Positions 22,431 to 34,740 are shown, counted from the stretch's first letter. The stretch: DNA of 64,000 nucleotides from Blastocladiella emersonii ATCC 22665 (GCA_025594325.1 JANHCV010000004.1:620001-684000); one strand, 5' to 3'. The notes: generated from the sequence alone by a model not told the origin. Program-made: numbers and translations.

Positions 22431-25400
22431 ATGGATCACTACGCAGCAGGCGGCTACGCCGAGAGCGACGCCTACTACGGCAGCGCCAACGACGACGCGG
22501 CGGCAGCGGGGGGCGACCCGGCACAGGCGGATCCCGCGACCACGCCCGCGCTCGCCATCGGCGCGATGCTGTGGCGGCGCGGGTACTACAGCGACGTGAC
22601 GCTCGACTTCGGCGCTTCTGGCACGGGGTCCGAACCGTGCGCGGCGCTCGGGATCCCCCGGTTCCTGTACCTGCACGCGGCGGTGCTGGCGCAGTGCGGC
22701 TTCTTCGCGGCGCAGCTGGCGCACCTGGTCCGCGGCGCGTCGCCTTTCGCCGGGTTCGGGTCCGGCGCGGCGCCGCGCGCCATGACGGTGCGCGTCCCCG
22801 ACCGGCCCAACCGCGAGGACATGGTCGCCTTCTACACCACCCTGCGCCTCCTGTACACCAAGCGGTTCACGCACGAGTTCTCTGGCGCGCGGTGGGCGCC
22901 CGCGGACCACGAGTACCCGGACGCGCAGCCCGTGGCGAATGGTGAGGCGTTGGTCGCGGTTGCCGGCGGCGCGGACCTCGCCGTCGGCGTCCTCGCCGTG
23001 TGCCTCGAGGTCGAGTGGGACGAGGGCGTCCGCGAGACGTGGCGCTGGCTCGTCGACTACTGCGCCCGCATCCAGAACGACTCGCTGCTCGGCAAGCTCA
23101 CCACCGCGTACCCGGAGCTCGCCGCGCTCGATGCCACGCCCACCTCTCTCGCGCCGACCGCGGCTGCGGCGGCAGTCGACGACGACGGATCGTCCGTGTC
23201 GGGCGGCACGGGTTCCTCGCTCGGCAACGGCGCGCCGGCCTCGACGACCCCGACCTCGCCGTACCCGGGCACCCCCGCGAGCGCTCACCGCGGCCTCGTC
23301 GACGTCGAGGACGAGCAGTCGGCCTCCGTCGAGACTCCCGGCTCGCCGCCGGTCCCCGACGCGCGCACGCTGCGCGGCGAGCTCGCGGCGCACGACTCGG
23401 CCGAGGTGTACCCGGACGACGCGACCGAGGGCAGCTACCTGACGCTGTCGGCGCTGATCCAGCTGCTGCTCAACGCGGCGCAGGCGTACGCCGAGTTCTC
23501 AGCCGGCGCCGGCACCTCCGCGGAGCCGACCGAACAGTCGACCAACTACCTCGCCCTCGACGCCATGGTGCGCGACGAGCTCGCGGGCAACCCGAGCGCG
23601 CCCGCCGCGCGGGACCTGGACGAGGGAGACGAGACCGCCGCGCATATCAACGGCGAGGCGTTCCTCGGCGCCATGGACAGTATCCTGACGGACCTCGCCC
23701 AGAACACGCACCGGCACCTTTCGGGTCGGCGCGCGCCCGACGCCGCCGCCGCCGAGGACCCCGCGCTCGCGATCCTGACGCTCAGCCGCATGGCCGCGTA
23801 CTTGCTGCGGCGGTCGACCGAGGCCGCGGTGCTGCCGGGCCACCGCATGCTGCTGGTCCTGCAGTTCGTGTCCAAGGTCGAGTACCTGGTGTCGACGGCG
23901 TCGCACGCGCGCGTGCACGCGTCGCGTGGGCTTGCCCTGACGGCGGCGGCATCCGCGGCGGCGGACGATCCGCGGGGCCGCGCGCAGCACGATCTCCTGC
24001 ACAACCTCCTCCCGACGCTGTGGGTCGACACGTACCCGTACGTGCTCGAGCTGATCCTGCCCAGCAACGAGGCCGCACGGTACCTGTCGTCGGCGCAGAT
24101 TGCGGCGATTTCGATCCGCCTCCTCCAGCTCGCCTCCCACGCGCGCTGGCGCACCACGCTGCGGTACTACCTGTGCGCCGCGGACGCGCCGTGGGACGCG
24201 TACTTTGCGCTGCTCATTGACTCGGTACGTCTTCCTCGAAGCGAGTTCTTCACCGTAACTGACAGCGTGTTTCCCGTAGGTCCTCGAGAAGCGCCACCGC
24301 AAGGAGCTCATCACGGCGCTCGTCCTGTCGCAGCGGCTCGGCGTCGAGATCGCCGCGCACCACTTCCCGGACCTGCACATCACGCGGCGCGACCGGTTCG
24401 CCAAGTGGTCGCTGCGCGGGTCCAACAAATCCACCACCGTCTCCTCTTCGTCGGCGGCGATCGGCGGCACCTGGGCCGCCTCGGGCTCGGCGCTCTCCCC
24501 CGCGATCCTCGCGCTGCACACGGCGGCGGCCGCGACGCCGCAGCCGGGCAGCGGGTCGGGCGCCCCGAAACGTACCGCGAGCGGGCGGTCGATCCCCGTG
24601 CAGCGCCGGCAGAGCGTGTACCGCAACGCGGTCCTCAAGCGCCACTCGGTCATGACCCCCGAGATGCAGCAGCGGCTCGACGAGATGCTCGCGCTTTCGT
24701 CGACGAGCACTTCCGCGGCGCCGTCCACCGGTGTGGTGCCCGCTGCCGCTCCTGTCTCGCACTCGCCCGGCTCGTCGCGCCGGTTGTCGGTCGTCATCGA
24801 GATCCTCGAGTCGTCAGGCGACGCCGACGACGAGGAGGACGCCGGTGCGCACGAGGACTATATCACGGAGGAGTCGGATGTCGGGCCGACCGACGACGAG
24901 CGCAGCAGCGAGTCCAGCAGCAGCAGCGACGAGGGCGACGAGGCCGACGCCGCCCCGAAACCCGCGTCGCCGACCGACGCGGAGCGGTTCGCCGAGGAAA
25001 TGACGCCGTGCGACTACGACGCGGCGCTCGGTCTTTCTCCCCCGTCGTCGACCGCCGTGGCGGCAGCCGGTGACGCGCACGTCGTCGTCCCGCGGCCCGG
25101 CACACACCCTGCAGCGACCCTCGACGCGTCGACGGTCCACCCATCGGCTCCCGCCACGCCCGCGCTCCCCGCGCACGAGATCATGGCGGGCGCGCGCACC
25201 CTGCAGCGCATGGCACACGAGCGCCACCTCGTCGCGCGCGCCCAGGCGTTCACGGAGCCCGTGCCGGGGTCCATTGGCGCCGCGCCGATCCCGCGGTCGA
25301 GCTGGGCTGCGCCTGCCACGACAGCGGTCTCGCGCGAGTCCATGGAGTCGTCAGCGGGAGCGAACCTCGGCCGGCCGTCCATGGCCGGGTCGCGCACGTC

Positions 25401-25518
25401 CGTCGCGTCTTCGAGCGGCGGCGGCGGCGGCAAGGCGTTCGGCGGGTTCAAGATCCGCAACCCGCTCAAGCGGAGCAAGCCGCGTATGGCGGCGGCCGCC
25501 GACTACGACCAGTACTAG
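22431..25518 (+). CDS. BTB/POZ-domain protein, otherwise uncharacterised
   Basis: Two exons (22431-24224 and 24280-25518; 55-nt intron GTACGT...CCGTAG, phase 0) give 1010 residues. A BTB/POZ-like fold spans about residues 45-160. It has the SDVTLDFG strand, FLYLHAAVLAQCGFFAAQL (the usual 'HKAILAARS-F-F' position) and, after a loop, VRVPDRPNREDMVAFYTTLR. The middle is helical (LSRMAAYLLRR ... YVLELILPSNEAARYLSSAQ), compatible with a BACK-like region. The C-terminal third is disordered, Ser/acidic-rich, and ends in a basic patch (KIRNPLKRSKPR). Similar large BTB proteins occur in chytrids and other fungi without known function. A Cullin-3 adaptor role is possible but not shown. The gene is convergent with IFT122, with 44 nt between the stop codons. 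Confidence 0.75.
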
Positions 25519-25562
25519 CTCGATCAATCAAGTGCAACAATATATATCTCACTCTCTCGCTC

Positions 25563-28500
25563 TTACAACTTGTCCGCCCCGACTTCCGCCAGCGCGTCGT
25601 GCCGGCAGATCGGGCACCCGCCCTGGACGACGTTGAGGTACTCGAGCTCGTCGGCGTGGAACGCGCGGGCGCACCCGGGGCACGTCGCGACGGCGACGTC
25701 GGGCAGCGCGCGGTAGAAGAGGCGCGCCGGGACGCTCGCCACGTCCGTCTCGCCCGTCGGCACGACGTGCACCTGCGCCCGCGGGAACCGCGCCAGCGTC
25801 TCGCGGTCGACGAGGACCGGGCCCGTGGCCGCACCCGTGCCTGTCCCGCCGTGGACGGACAGGTACTGCAGCATCGGATCCTCTTCCTCGCCGCTGGCGG
25901 AGGAGGCACCGGTCTTGGCTGTCGCGGTCCCGACGAGTGCGAGGTCGCCCGCCGGGTCGGCGACGCGGAACTCGATGAGCGGCAGCGGGTCGAACGAGTG
26001 GAACGCGAACACGAACGGCGCCGCGCACGCCACGCACCGCGGGTCGCCCGACGCGAACAGCAGCGGGTTTGTCGCCGAGCACGCGTAGCAGATGGGCTGC
26101 ATCTCTTCCTCGGCCGCGGGCATCGGCGGGAGGGTGAGCTGCGGTCCGCCGTTCGCGACCGCCGCCGCCTTGACCATGCCCCCCGCAACGGCCGTGCCCG
26201 GTTTCGTGGGCGACGCGGGCGCCGGTGCCGCCACGCCGATCCCCGCGCTGCTGCCCGCGAGCCCGCCGAGATCCGCCATGGCGAGAAGGCGGAGCACGTC
26301 CACGGTCCCCTGCCACGCGGGCGGGAGGCAGAACTCGGCGGCGATCCGGGCGGCGTCGAGCGTGAGCCTGGGCGCGCCGCACTCGCGTGCGAGGCGGACC
26401 AGGGCGTACGCGACCGTCTCCCTCGGGACGCCGGGCACCCACTCGGGGCGGTGGATGTGGGCGGCGAGGAACCTCGCCATGGCGAGCAGCGTCGGGAGCG
26501 GGAGCGACGTGAACGGGTCGCCGACGTACTGGGCGACGTGGTGGAACGCGTACAGGACGTCGGCGCGGGTGTTGTGCAGGTGGAACGCCGCGAGGTGGTC
26601 GCGGTGCTCGCCCGCCAACTCGTCGGCGGGCGTCGCCACGGGCAGGCACGCCCGGTGCACCATGGCCAGGCGCCACGCACACCTTGCCGCGTCCAGGTAG
26701 CACTCCTGGGCGAGCGCGTTGTCGAGCATCTTGCGCACGAGCTGCAGCGACAGGTCCATGCGGCCGGCGCGCGCGAAACACGCCTGCGCGCCCGCGAAGT
26801 CGTCGCGCAGCAGCAGGTACTGCGCGTACGGCAGCTCGACGAGCGGCTCGAGCCGGTGCTCGCGCGCGACCGCGAACGCCGCGTCAAAGTCGTCGCCTGC
26901 GACGTGCAGCTGCACCAGCGCCTTCCAGTCGCCGAGCCGCCGCAGCACCCCCGAGACGTGCTCGGTCTTGCCGCGCTGCCGGAAGAACGCCGCGCACTGC
27001 GCCAGCGTCGCCGCGTCCATCTTGTCGCCCGACGCCTGCACCACGAGCGCGAGCCGCTCCACGGCCCCGTTCTGCACCAGCAGCCGCACCGCCTGCGCGA
27101 GATCGCCCACCTGCAGGTAGGTGTCGGCGGCGGCCTCGTAGTCGTTGCGGTCCTTGAGCAGCGCCGCCTTGTGCTTGAGGATCGAGTCCTCGGGCAGCCC
27201 GTTCTCGCGCGCCAGACGCAGCGCGTACTCGAACATCATCAGGTCCGTGTACATGGCCACGGCGCGCGCCGGCTGGCCGCGACCGACGTACAGGTCCGCC
27301 GCCGCCGCAAAGTTGCCGCGCACCGCGAGCACGTTGGCGCGGACGAGGTCGCGCGCGGCCGCTGCTGCCGCCGTGTTCCCGTTGTTGTTCCCGTTCCCGA
27401 CGGTCGCCGCGTACTGCGCAGCGAGCGACGCAATGTGGGTCAGCATGCGGTGGTTCTGGACGCGGGCGTAGCACCGTCGGGCGAGGTCGAACTGCAGGTC
27501 CTCGAGCGCGGCGCCGCCGAGCGCGTCCCAGTCGCGGTCCGTGCACGCGCCGAGGCACGCGACCATGAAGGCGCGGTGCCACTCCTTGCGCTCCACGTAC
27601 TGGTAAAGGCACGTGGCGAGCGGCACGTCGAGCACCGACATGGTGTACTGGTGCAGGCTGAACAGCTGCGCGCCCTTGAACCCGACCACGAACCCCTGGT
27701 GCGGCTGCTGCAGCGGCGGGTACGACCCCGCCTTGATCGTCACCATGTCGCGCCCCGAGAAACACAGCAGGTCGTCGTGGTCCGTGTTCCACGCCACGCT
27801 CGCCGCGTTCGGTTCTTGGTACACGAGCTCGAGACCGGCACCGCGCATCGCTGCGCCGCCGCCCGCGGGACTCGGGCTGCGCAGGACCGCCGTCGGGCCG
27901 GACGACCCGCCGCTGCTGCTGCTGCCGCCGGCGCCGAGCAGGTCGTACACGGCGCACGTCTCCGAGTCGTCGACGACCGCGAGCCGCGTGCGCGTGCGGT
28001 TGATGTCGACGCAGCGCACGGGGAACCCGTGGCGGACGAGCGGCACGGGGAACGGGTTGTCGAGGAACACCTGGTACGTCCACCCGTCGCGCATCCCGAG
28101 CAGCACGGCCTCGCGGCCCGGCGGGCCGCCGACCACCTTGATGTACCGGATCATCGAGTCGAGCTGCCACTCGCGCTCCTGCTTGCCCGAGAAATCGTAC
28201 ATCTTGAGCGTGCGCTCGATGCAGAACAGGATGTGCCGGCTCGCAATGACCAGCAGGTTGCACTCGAGCGCGAGGTCGATCTTGTCGCGGATCCGGTACA
28301 CGAGCGCGGGTTTTCCGCCCGCCTGCTGATGCGTGCCTGCGGCGCCCACATCGCCGCTGCCCGAGCCGGGCTGGTCGAGGAGGATCGCGGCGAGCATGCT
28401 CGTCAGTCCGCCCATCCCCGCGGCCCCGGCGCCACCGCCACCGAGCGCGGCCTGCGCGCCGTCCGCGACCATCTCGTAGACGACGACGCGCGACGGCAGC

Positions 28501-29905
28501 TGCAGGGCGACCTTGTCGTGGTACACGGCGACCTTCTTGACGTGCTCGCGGCACGGCAGCCGGCACTGGCGCGTCTCGCCGGCCGCGTCGAAATGTTGCA
28601 CGACCACGTCCGTGAGCCCCGTGCGGAACACGTAGCGGTTGCGGTGCAGCGCGTGCACCGTGTGGAACAGGACGTGGTGCACGCCGACCACGCCGTCCTG
28701 CGTCGCCCACGCCAGCAGGTTGCTCGCCGGGTTCATGGCCACCGACCAGATCCACGTGTCGGGACGCTCGACCAGCGCGCCGATCCGGGCCGTCGTCTCT
28801 CCCCCGCCGCCGACCGCCCACAGCGCGACGGTGCCCGACGTCCCCGCGACCGCCGCGTACCCGCCCTGGTAGAAGTGCGACAGCCCGATCGGGTCGCCGT
28901 CCGCGCCCGTCGCGCGCTCGCGCCCGACCTGCTTGCCCGTCGGACGGTACACGGACACGGTCTGCTGCCAGTCGGTGATGACGAGGGTCTCGTCGGCGCC
29001 GTTGCTCGATGCTGCCGGCTTCAACGCGGGCTGCCCCTTTTTCGCCGGGCTGTCCTTGACGGCGGTGGCGCCACCCGTTCGCTGCGCGTCGACAGAGGTG
29101 TTGGCCATCAGCCGCGAGCGCGCCGTCGGGCTCCACTGCAGCGCCCAGATGGGCGCGGACCCGCGGTCGATGGTGCCCGTCTCCTCGCCCAGCTTGTTGC
29201 GCAGCGACACGGTGCCGCTGTACAGACCGAGCGCGAGGAACTGGCCGTCCGACGACCACGAGCAGCATGTTACCTTGGACGAGATCTAGACGCGAGGAGG
29301 TGAGTGGTGCGTGAGAGCTGCGAGGAGGTGAGCGAACGAGCGGCGTGTACCTTGAACTTGGTCACCGCGCGCGACTCGGGGCTCCACAGGCCAAAGTCGG
29401 ACGCCGTGCCGGAACACAGTACGCCCGTGACGGGGTTGTACGCGAGGCACTGGACCGAGTCCGTGTGCGTGAACTTGACGCTCGGGCTGAAGGTGATCTG
29501 CACCTCGCCGGCGCCGTTCGCGTCGCCGCTATCGGCACCCGCGGGTTTCACGAGTCCGCCGGCGGCCGCTTTCGCAGCGGCGCGTCCGTCCTTGGGACTC
29601 CTGAGCGTCGCCGCAGGATCGTCGGCAGCGTTTGTCGCAGTGACGTTCCAGATGACGACCGTCTTGTCCGCGCCGGCCGACGCGAGCTGGTTCCCCGCCG
29701 CTGCGGCGGCGAGCGAGTAGATCACGTCCTTGTGCGCGCGCAGCGTGTCGAGCAGCTTCCCGTCGGCCGCGGCGTAGACGAGGATCTGGCCGCCGACCGC
29801 CGCGAGCAGCCGCGACCCGTCGGCCGTCCACACGAGCGCGTGCACGGGCTGCGGCGTGCCCTCGCGGTCCAGCAGGCGGTCGGCCCAGACTTCGGTCGAG
29901 CGCAT
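25563..29905 (-). CDS. IFT122: Intraflagellar transport protein IFT122 (IFT-A subunit)
   Basis: Two exons (29905-29351 and 29285-25563; 65-nt intron GTACAC...TCTAG, phase 0) give about 1425 residues. IFT122 is a core subunit of the IFT-A complex for retrograde transport in cilia and flagella. The start MRSTEVWADRL and the first WD repeats (VHALVWTADGSRLLAA, TLRAHKDVIYSL, SADKTVVIW) match the N-terminal beta-propeller. The continuing block RIRDKIDLALECNLLVIASR and SMIRYIKVVGG is typical of the second propeller. A long TPR-like helical solenoid follows, and the C-terminus has clustered CxxC pairs (CYACSATNPLL, CVAC, CPGC, CPIC). It is longer than the human protein (about 1240) because of Gly/Ala-rich insertions. 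Its presence implies a flagellated life stage. Confidence 0.93.
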
Positions 29906-30194
29906 GGTCTTGGTTGCATGGGGAGGTGGGTTACGGGTAGAGGAGGGTTGGGCGTGAACAATCGGCACGCGAGGAGAGGTGAAAATGCGGGGCTGTGGGA
30001 TGGCGCGACGCGTCATGCACGCGAGCCCACATGATATCGCATCGCGTCTCGCGTCTCGCGTCTCAGGAGGTGCGAGTGCATCGTGTCCTTTCGAGCTGAG
30101 CTCACTCGAATAAAAAACCTGAAGCACAAAGTGAGCTTGTATCAAATCGGATAACATGGTCTCATGTCGTTGAAGACCGCCATAGCGACTCAGC

Positions 30195-31256
30195 TCAGAA
30201 ACCAACGTCGTCGCAGCCCGTGTCAACTTCCTCGACGGGGAACCCGAACTCGTCGAACTCGGTCACCTCGTCGAGCGGGATGGCCTCCTCAAACTCGGCA
30301 CCCTCCTCGAACTCCGCGGCGTCCTCGACCTCAAGGGTCTCGAGGTCGGCCGAAATCTCGTCGACGGCAGCATCAGGGTCGACCTCGTCCTCGAAACCAG
30401 GCTCGAGGCCAGTCGCGTCGACGAGGTTGTCGCTGGCCGGGTTGACCTCGTCGAAATCGACGGGCGCGAACGCGGGCGCAAAGGCAGCTGGACGAGAAAA
30501 GCAAGCGCGTCAGCGTCAATTTTCTCACGCACGACGAGAAGGTGTGGGGCGTACCCTCGGGGCGGTTGTACGCGAGACTCGGCGTCTGGGCGCCGTCAAT
30601 CGCGTTGATCTCCTGCAGCGCGTCGTTCCACGAGATGCCCGGGTTCTCGACGAGCACGGTGTCGAGTGCCTGGGTGAAAGGACTCGGACCGTCGCCGAAC
30701 CCAGCGCTCGCGTTCTCGTCCATCTGCGAGGCCGAGATAGCGACCACGTTGCCAGCGATGTCGTCGCCCATGAGGTCGTTGAACTCGAGCACACCCCCAG
30801 ACCGGCAAGAATCCAGTGCGATAGTCATATTGGAGCCCTCGGGAAGGCCGGCCAGGATCTCGCGGATCTCGGCGTCCGTGATCGCGCCGTCCGACGTGGC
30901 AATGAACTCGGCCATGCCATCGGCTTCGCTGTTGGTCGGGTCCGGCATCTGCCCGCCGTGGCCCGAGAACGAGAACATGAGGTTGTCGCCCGGCTCGGCC
31001 TGCGCGACCATCTCCGTCAGCGCGTCGAGGATCTCCTGGCGAGTCACCTCGCCCGTCATCGGGCGGACGTCCTCGATGCTCATGCGCTCGGAAATTCCGC
31101 CCATGATCATGGCGTCGGCCTCGCAGCCTACGAGGAGATTGGGATGCAGCGTCAGACGTTGGTTGAGCAAACCCCACGAGCTTGATTGATCGTACCGGGA
31201 AGCGGAGCCGCATCGGTTTCGTAGGTGATGCCAACACAAACGCTACGATCGGGCAT
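30195..31256 (-). CDS. Metacaspase with acidic C-terminal tail
   Basis: Three exons (31256-31178, 31127-30555, 30487-30195; introns of 50 and 67 nt) give 314 residues. Metacaspases are Arg/Lys-specific, usually Ca2+-dependent cysteine proteases of clan CD. The catalytic histidine lies in FSFSGHGGQ and the catalytic cysteine in ALDSCRSGG; the DGMAEFIATSDGAITDAEI spacing is typical of the p20 domain. There is no Pro/Gln-rich prodomain: the protein starts directly with MPDRSVCVGITYET. The last exon has no ATG. It encodes a ~97-residue Asp/Glu-rich tail (EDEVDPDAAVDEI, EVEDAAEFEEGAEFEEA) in place of a typical p10 end. The first intron uses a weak GTGGGG donor, so the junction near residue 27 is slightly uncertain. 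Confidence 0.82.
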
Positions 31257-31780
31257 TGTTGATGATTCGGAAGGTCGGGGGATGCGATGTGGGGTTGGGT
31301 AGGTCGCTTGATGAAAGTGGGAGAACGTCCCTTTTATGGCAGGGAGCGTTCCTTGCCACCGCGACTCGCGACCCTGCGGTGCTCCTGTACCACACCGTAC
31401 GGAGGCTAGGCCACAGGTGCACACCGCGACCGCGCCTCGAGCACCGCTCCTCATGAAACAGTACACCTCACCGCAGCCGTCGCAGGCTTGAGCAGCGGCC
31501 CCACCGTACCATTGGCGGCAGATTTCCGCTTCGCCATTTGACCTAAGAATGGGTCTTCTATCAGAGCCATCAATGTGAGCCCTTGATTCGTCTGCGGAGG
31601 GGTATGAGGGACCGCGAGCAAAAGAATCAGATCAGCCACGTCAGGTGATGAACGCGTTGCGCGTTGCGCCACAGTCGAGCCGCGACCAATTTCGGAGGGA
31701 TTCTTGACCTCTCAATAAGAAACGTTCAAAGATTGAAACAAGGAAACTATTTATGAACAAACATGGGACTGGAAAGAGCG
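31257..31780. promoter_or_regulatory. Metacaspase upstream region / 3' flank of the orphan membrane protein
   Basis: This 524-nt stretch is less GC-rich than its surroundings. No coding exon could be supported on either strand. It should contain the metacaspase promoter (right of 31256) and the 3' untranslated region of the membrane-protein gene (left of 31781). Confidence 0.35.
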
Positions 31781-33270
31781 TCAAGCCTTCTTCGAGCGGA
31801 GCAGCGTGATCGTGGTGACCGTGCCGTTGGGAAGCAGCACATACTCGTGCTCGTCTTCCCCGCCCGCCTCCTCGCCATCATCAGCTTCGACAGCACTCGG
31901 AACACTAGGCAAGGCGGACAAGGCGGGCGGCGGGAGCGGCGGCAAAGCGGACTTGAAGTCGGCGAGCGGCATTTCTTGGGTGGTTGGAATCGACGACAAG
32001 AGCGGGATGCGCGGCGCAGCCAAGCTGGTCAGGCCTATCGACTCGCCGTGCTGAGGAGGTTGCTGCTCGATTCGAGAGCTCGCGAGTTGGTCTTGAAGCT
32101 CCTGGACACGACGCGCGCGCACAAGGAGGAAGTTGAAGGCCGCGAGAAGTGCCGCCGCGCCGATTCCAATGAGCGTGAAGACCCACCACGGAGTCGAAGC
32201 GGTTTCGGAGCCGGTAACGGTACTAGTGGCGCCCGTCGGGCTCGCGGTAGCAGTTGGAGTTGCTGTTGGCGCTGCAAAGTCTTTCTTGGCCCGCTCGTCA
32301 AAGTCGGCAAGTACCGTCAAGCAATTCTTGCCTTGGGCGACAATTTTCGATGGATTCGCATTATCCGAGAGCACGGTTTGAGGACACGTGTAGCCCACCG
32401 TGGCATTGTTCAGCGGCGCTAAAGCTGCGTTACCACCATTACAGGTGCCAACTTCGCCAAGAAAGCCGCACTGATTCGTGCTTTCAAAAGGAGTTCCGGT
32501 GCAGCCGCTGCTGTTGTCAGCGTACGATTTGAACACATCCAAGTAAGCCTTGACCTTGGATGTGTCCCTGTCGTTACAATACCGTCCGATATCGAATTCG
32601 ATCGACTGCACACGCTCCTCGACGAGTTTTCTGCAAAGAAGCGGTTTCGTTGCAGTCAGCGCAGTAGAAGAAGTATTTCCGGTAGCAGTCGTGGCCTGCT
32701 CGACATAAGTCGCGCAAGGCTCGCCCTTGGATTTGAAGTGATCCAGCATGTCGATAATGAGAGCGTATTCGAAATGGCGCTGGCTCGGAAGCGGACAGCC
32801 GAAGCGCTCGTACGAGTGCTCCACCGCTCCGTTTGAAAGCTGTGGCCCAGACAAGAAGCTGTTGAAAGCGGCAGCGTCCTTGAACGTCGCCGGGACATTC
32901 TTGACTTTCTTGGTGAAGTTGGAGTCGACGAAAGGACGAAGATCAAGTGGCAAGTACGCGCCCTTGAATGCTACCAAAGAAACCGCAAGTTGGATGTCAG
33001 TAGGATCCGTTATCCTCGTCGCCTCGAATGACACGTACAGCGCAGCTTCGGGTTGGCACCGAGGTCAATGCACTCAGCGCCGCGAACTTTACAGCCAAAC
33101 TGGTTGAGGCTTTGGCCGCACGTGGTAAGTGTCGAAGCATCCATAGGAAGTTCCTGCGCCTGCCCATCAGCCTGAGCAGAGACGAGGGGGGGCCAGTGCC
33201 ACGCGCAGAGGTACGCGAGGATCGCCACAAGCAAAGTCGTCCGGACGAGGCCAAAGCAGCGTCGAGTCAT
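31781..33270 (-). CDS. Orphan type I membrane protein with Cys-containing ectodomain
   Basis: Two exons (33270-33039 and 32970-31781; 68-nt intron GTACGT...GGTAG, phase 1) give 473 residues. ATG 33270 opens a signal peptide (TTLLVAILAYLCAWHWPP, cleavage near SAQA). The extracellular part (~30-310) has at least ten cysteines spaced as in disulfide-bonded domains and several N-x-S/T sites (GNTSS, NNAT). A Thr/Ala/Pro-rich stalk precedes one membrane helix (WWVFTLIGIGAAALLAAFNF, about 327-350) and a cytoplasmic tail with RxRR after the helix and an acidic end. No family was recognised. The layout suggests a surface receptor or adhesin-like protein, which is inference. Confidence 0.7.
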
Positions 33271-33684
33271 TGTGAAGCCAGTCGATCCGGGATAACCGCG
33301 CGAAACGAGGAAGGTGGACGCGATCAAGTCGGTTGTTGATTCGTAGCAAAAGGGACTGGTCATCGAGAGAGAGCAGGCGCGACCCGCCACCGAGCGACTT
33401 CTTGAACGCTTGCGCGCGGTGTTGGTTTCGGAATTGATCCTGTGCACCGCGCGGGTTACCTTCGCCATTGCGGTGCTGATCCGTGATTGAGGGTGCGGTG
33501 CGAGCGCCTGTCACGTCTTTCTACGCCGTGGCGGTGCTTCTCGATGACCATCACATTGACGATCAAGTTGCGGAATTCGATGGACTCGATCGCTCGGAAT
33601 ACCCTCACGCTTTGCCCGTTCAGTTGACTCAAAGTCATGTTTATGAAGAAATGCAATAGAAGACGCTGAAAAGCACCAAAGAGC
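33271..33684. other. Intergenic region, no gene seen
   Basis: The 414 nt between the start of the membrane-protein gene and the stop of the hydrolase-like gene contain only chance frames. It must hold the promoter of the former (minus strand) and the 3' end of the latter. Confidence 0.35.
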
Positions 33685-34740
33685 TCAGGCCACCTGCGCC
33701 TTGGACTTGCCCCAGTTGCCGATCACGGCCGCGCACTCGTTGATCAGCTTGTTGAAGGTCGCCGCGTCGCCCTTGTTCTTGAGGGCAGCGTTCGCGGCGT
33801 CGAGCGCGGTCTTGATCGCTGCGTCTGCCGTGACGTTGACGAGGCGCATCGTCTCCTCCTTGGGGAGCTCGGCGGGCAGCAGACGCTTGGGCGGGATGTA
33901 CGCAAACGACTCGGGCACGGCACCCTGAATACGCGTGACGATGGCGACGACGGGGATGCCGCTCTTGCGCAGATCCATAAACTTGGCCGTGCGCGCGTCG
34001 AACGTCTCCTTGATGACGGGGCTCATGAACCGCATCTGCGAGTCCCACTGCGAGACCAACGACGTCTTGCTGACGCCCGAGACGGCCTTGGCCGTGACGC
34101 GCATCGACGGCCCGAACAGGCCGCGGGAGATGGCGCGCGCGGGGAGGCTCGTGATGATTTGGCGGCGCAGACTGCCATTGCGCGGCTTGCGCGGGACGGC
34201 AAACTCGCCAGCGTGCGCGAGCAGCAGCGTGTGCTGGGTCAGCCCGAGCAGCTTCTCCTCGTACAGGAAGTGCGGCGTGTCGAGCGTCACGATGCCCTCG
34301 ATCGTGATGAGGCGCACCCAGTCGTCCTTTGCGCCGGGACCAGACTTGTGGGCCAGAAAAGCGCGCACCGCCTCGACGGCGACGAGCCCGCCGACCTGGT
34401 GCCCGACGAGCGCGATGCGGATGCGGCCGCCCTCGCAGACGAGCGCACGCATGTGCTCGACGACGTGCCACGCGGCCTCGGCGAGCGAGGTGAGCGGGTA
34501 CTCGTCGACGACGTGGCGATCGAACGCGGCAACGTTGTTGTGGAAGATGTGGTCCTCGAGCGCTTTGGCGAAGATGGACATGTCCGAGCGCGTCGCCGGG
34601 TCGACGGAGCCGACGCACAGCATGACGCCGGCCTCCTCGTCGAGGTGCACGTGCGGGAGCGTGCTCGCCTCGCCAGCGAGCTGCGACGTCGCCGTGTTGG
34701 TTAGGTCCTCGAGGGAGTAGCGGCGGTTGAGCATTTGCAT
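33685..34740 (-). CDS. Alpha/beta-hydrolase (lipase)-like protein lacking the nucleophile serine
   Basis: One exon gives 351 residues, starting MQMLNRRYSLEDL. The fold is that of DUF676/lipase-type serine esterases. It has an early acidic-hydrophobic core strand, the nucleophile-elbow segment IRIALVGHQVGGLVAVEAV at about residues 107-125, and ITIEGIVTLDTPHF downstream, which matches the family 'DTPH' motif. In active enzymes the elbow is G-H-S-x-G-G; here the serine codon is replaced by CAG (Gln). The protein is therefore probably not a hydrolase by the usual mechanism and may have a binding or scaffold role. No signal peptide or membrane helix is visible. The frame is intact and codon use is normal, which argues against a pseudogene. 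Confidence 0.65.
   Translation of the reverse strand: MQMLNRRYSLEDLTNTATSQLAGEASTLPHVHLDEEAGVMLCVGSVDPATRSDMSIFAKALEDHIFHNNVAAFDRHVVDEYPLTSLAEAAWHVVEHMRALVCEGGRIRIALVGHQVGGLVAVEAVRAFLAHKSGPGAKDDWVRLITIEGIVTLDTPHFLYEEKLLGLTQHTLLLAHAGEFAVPRKPRNGSLRRQIITSLPARAISRGLFGPSMRVTAKAVSGVSKTSLVSQWDSQMRFMSPVIKETFDARTAKFMDLRKSGIPVVAIVTRIQGAVPESFAYIPPKRLLPAELPKEETMRLVNVTADAAIKTALDAANAALKNKGDAATFNKLINECAAVIGNWGKSKAQVA

Noticed and set aside
25599-29303. 1234-codon plus-strand frame opposite IFT122
   Set aside because: Arg/His/Val-rich chance frame; IFT122 motifs run continuously on the other strand.
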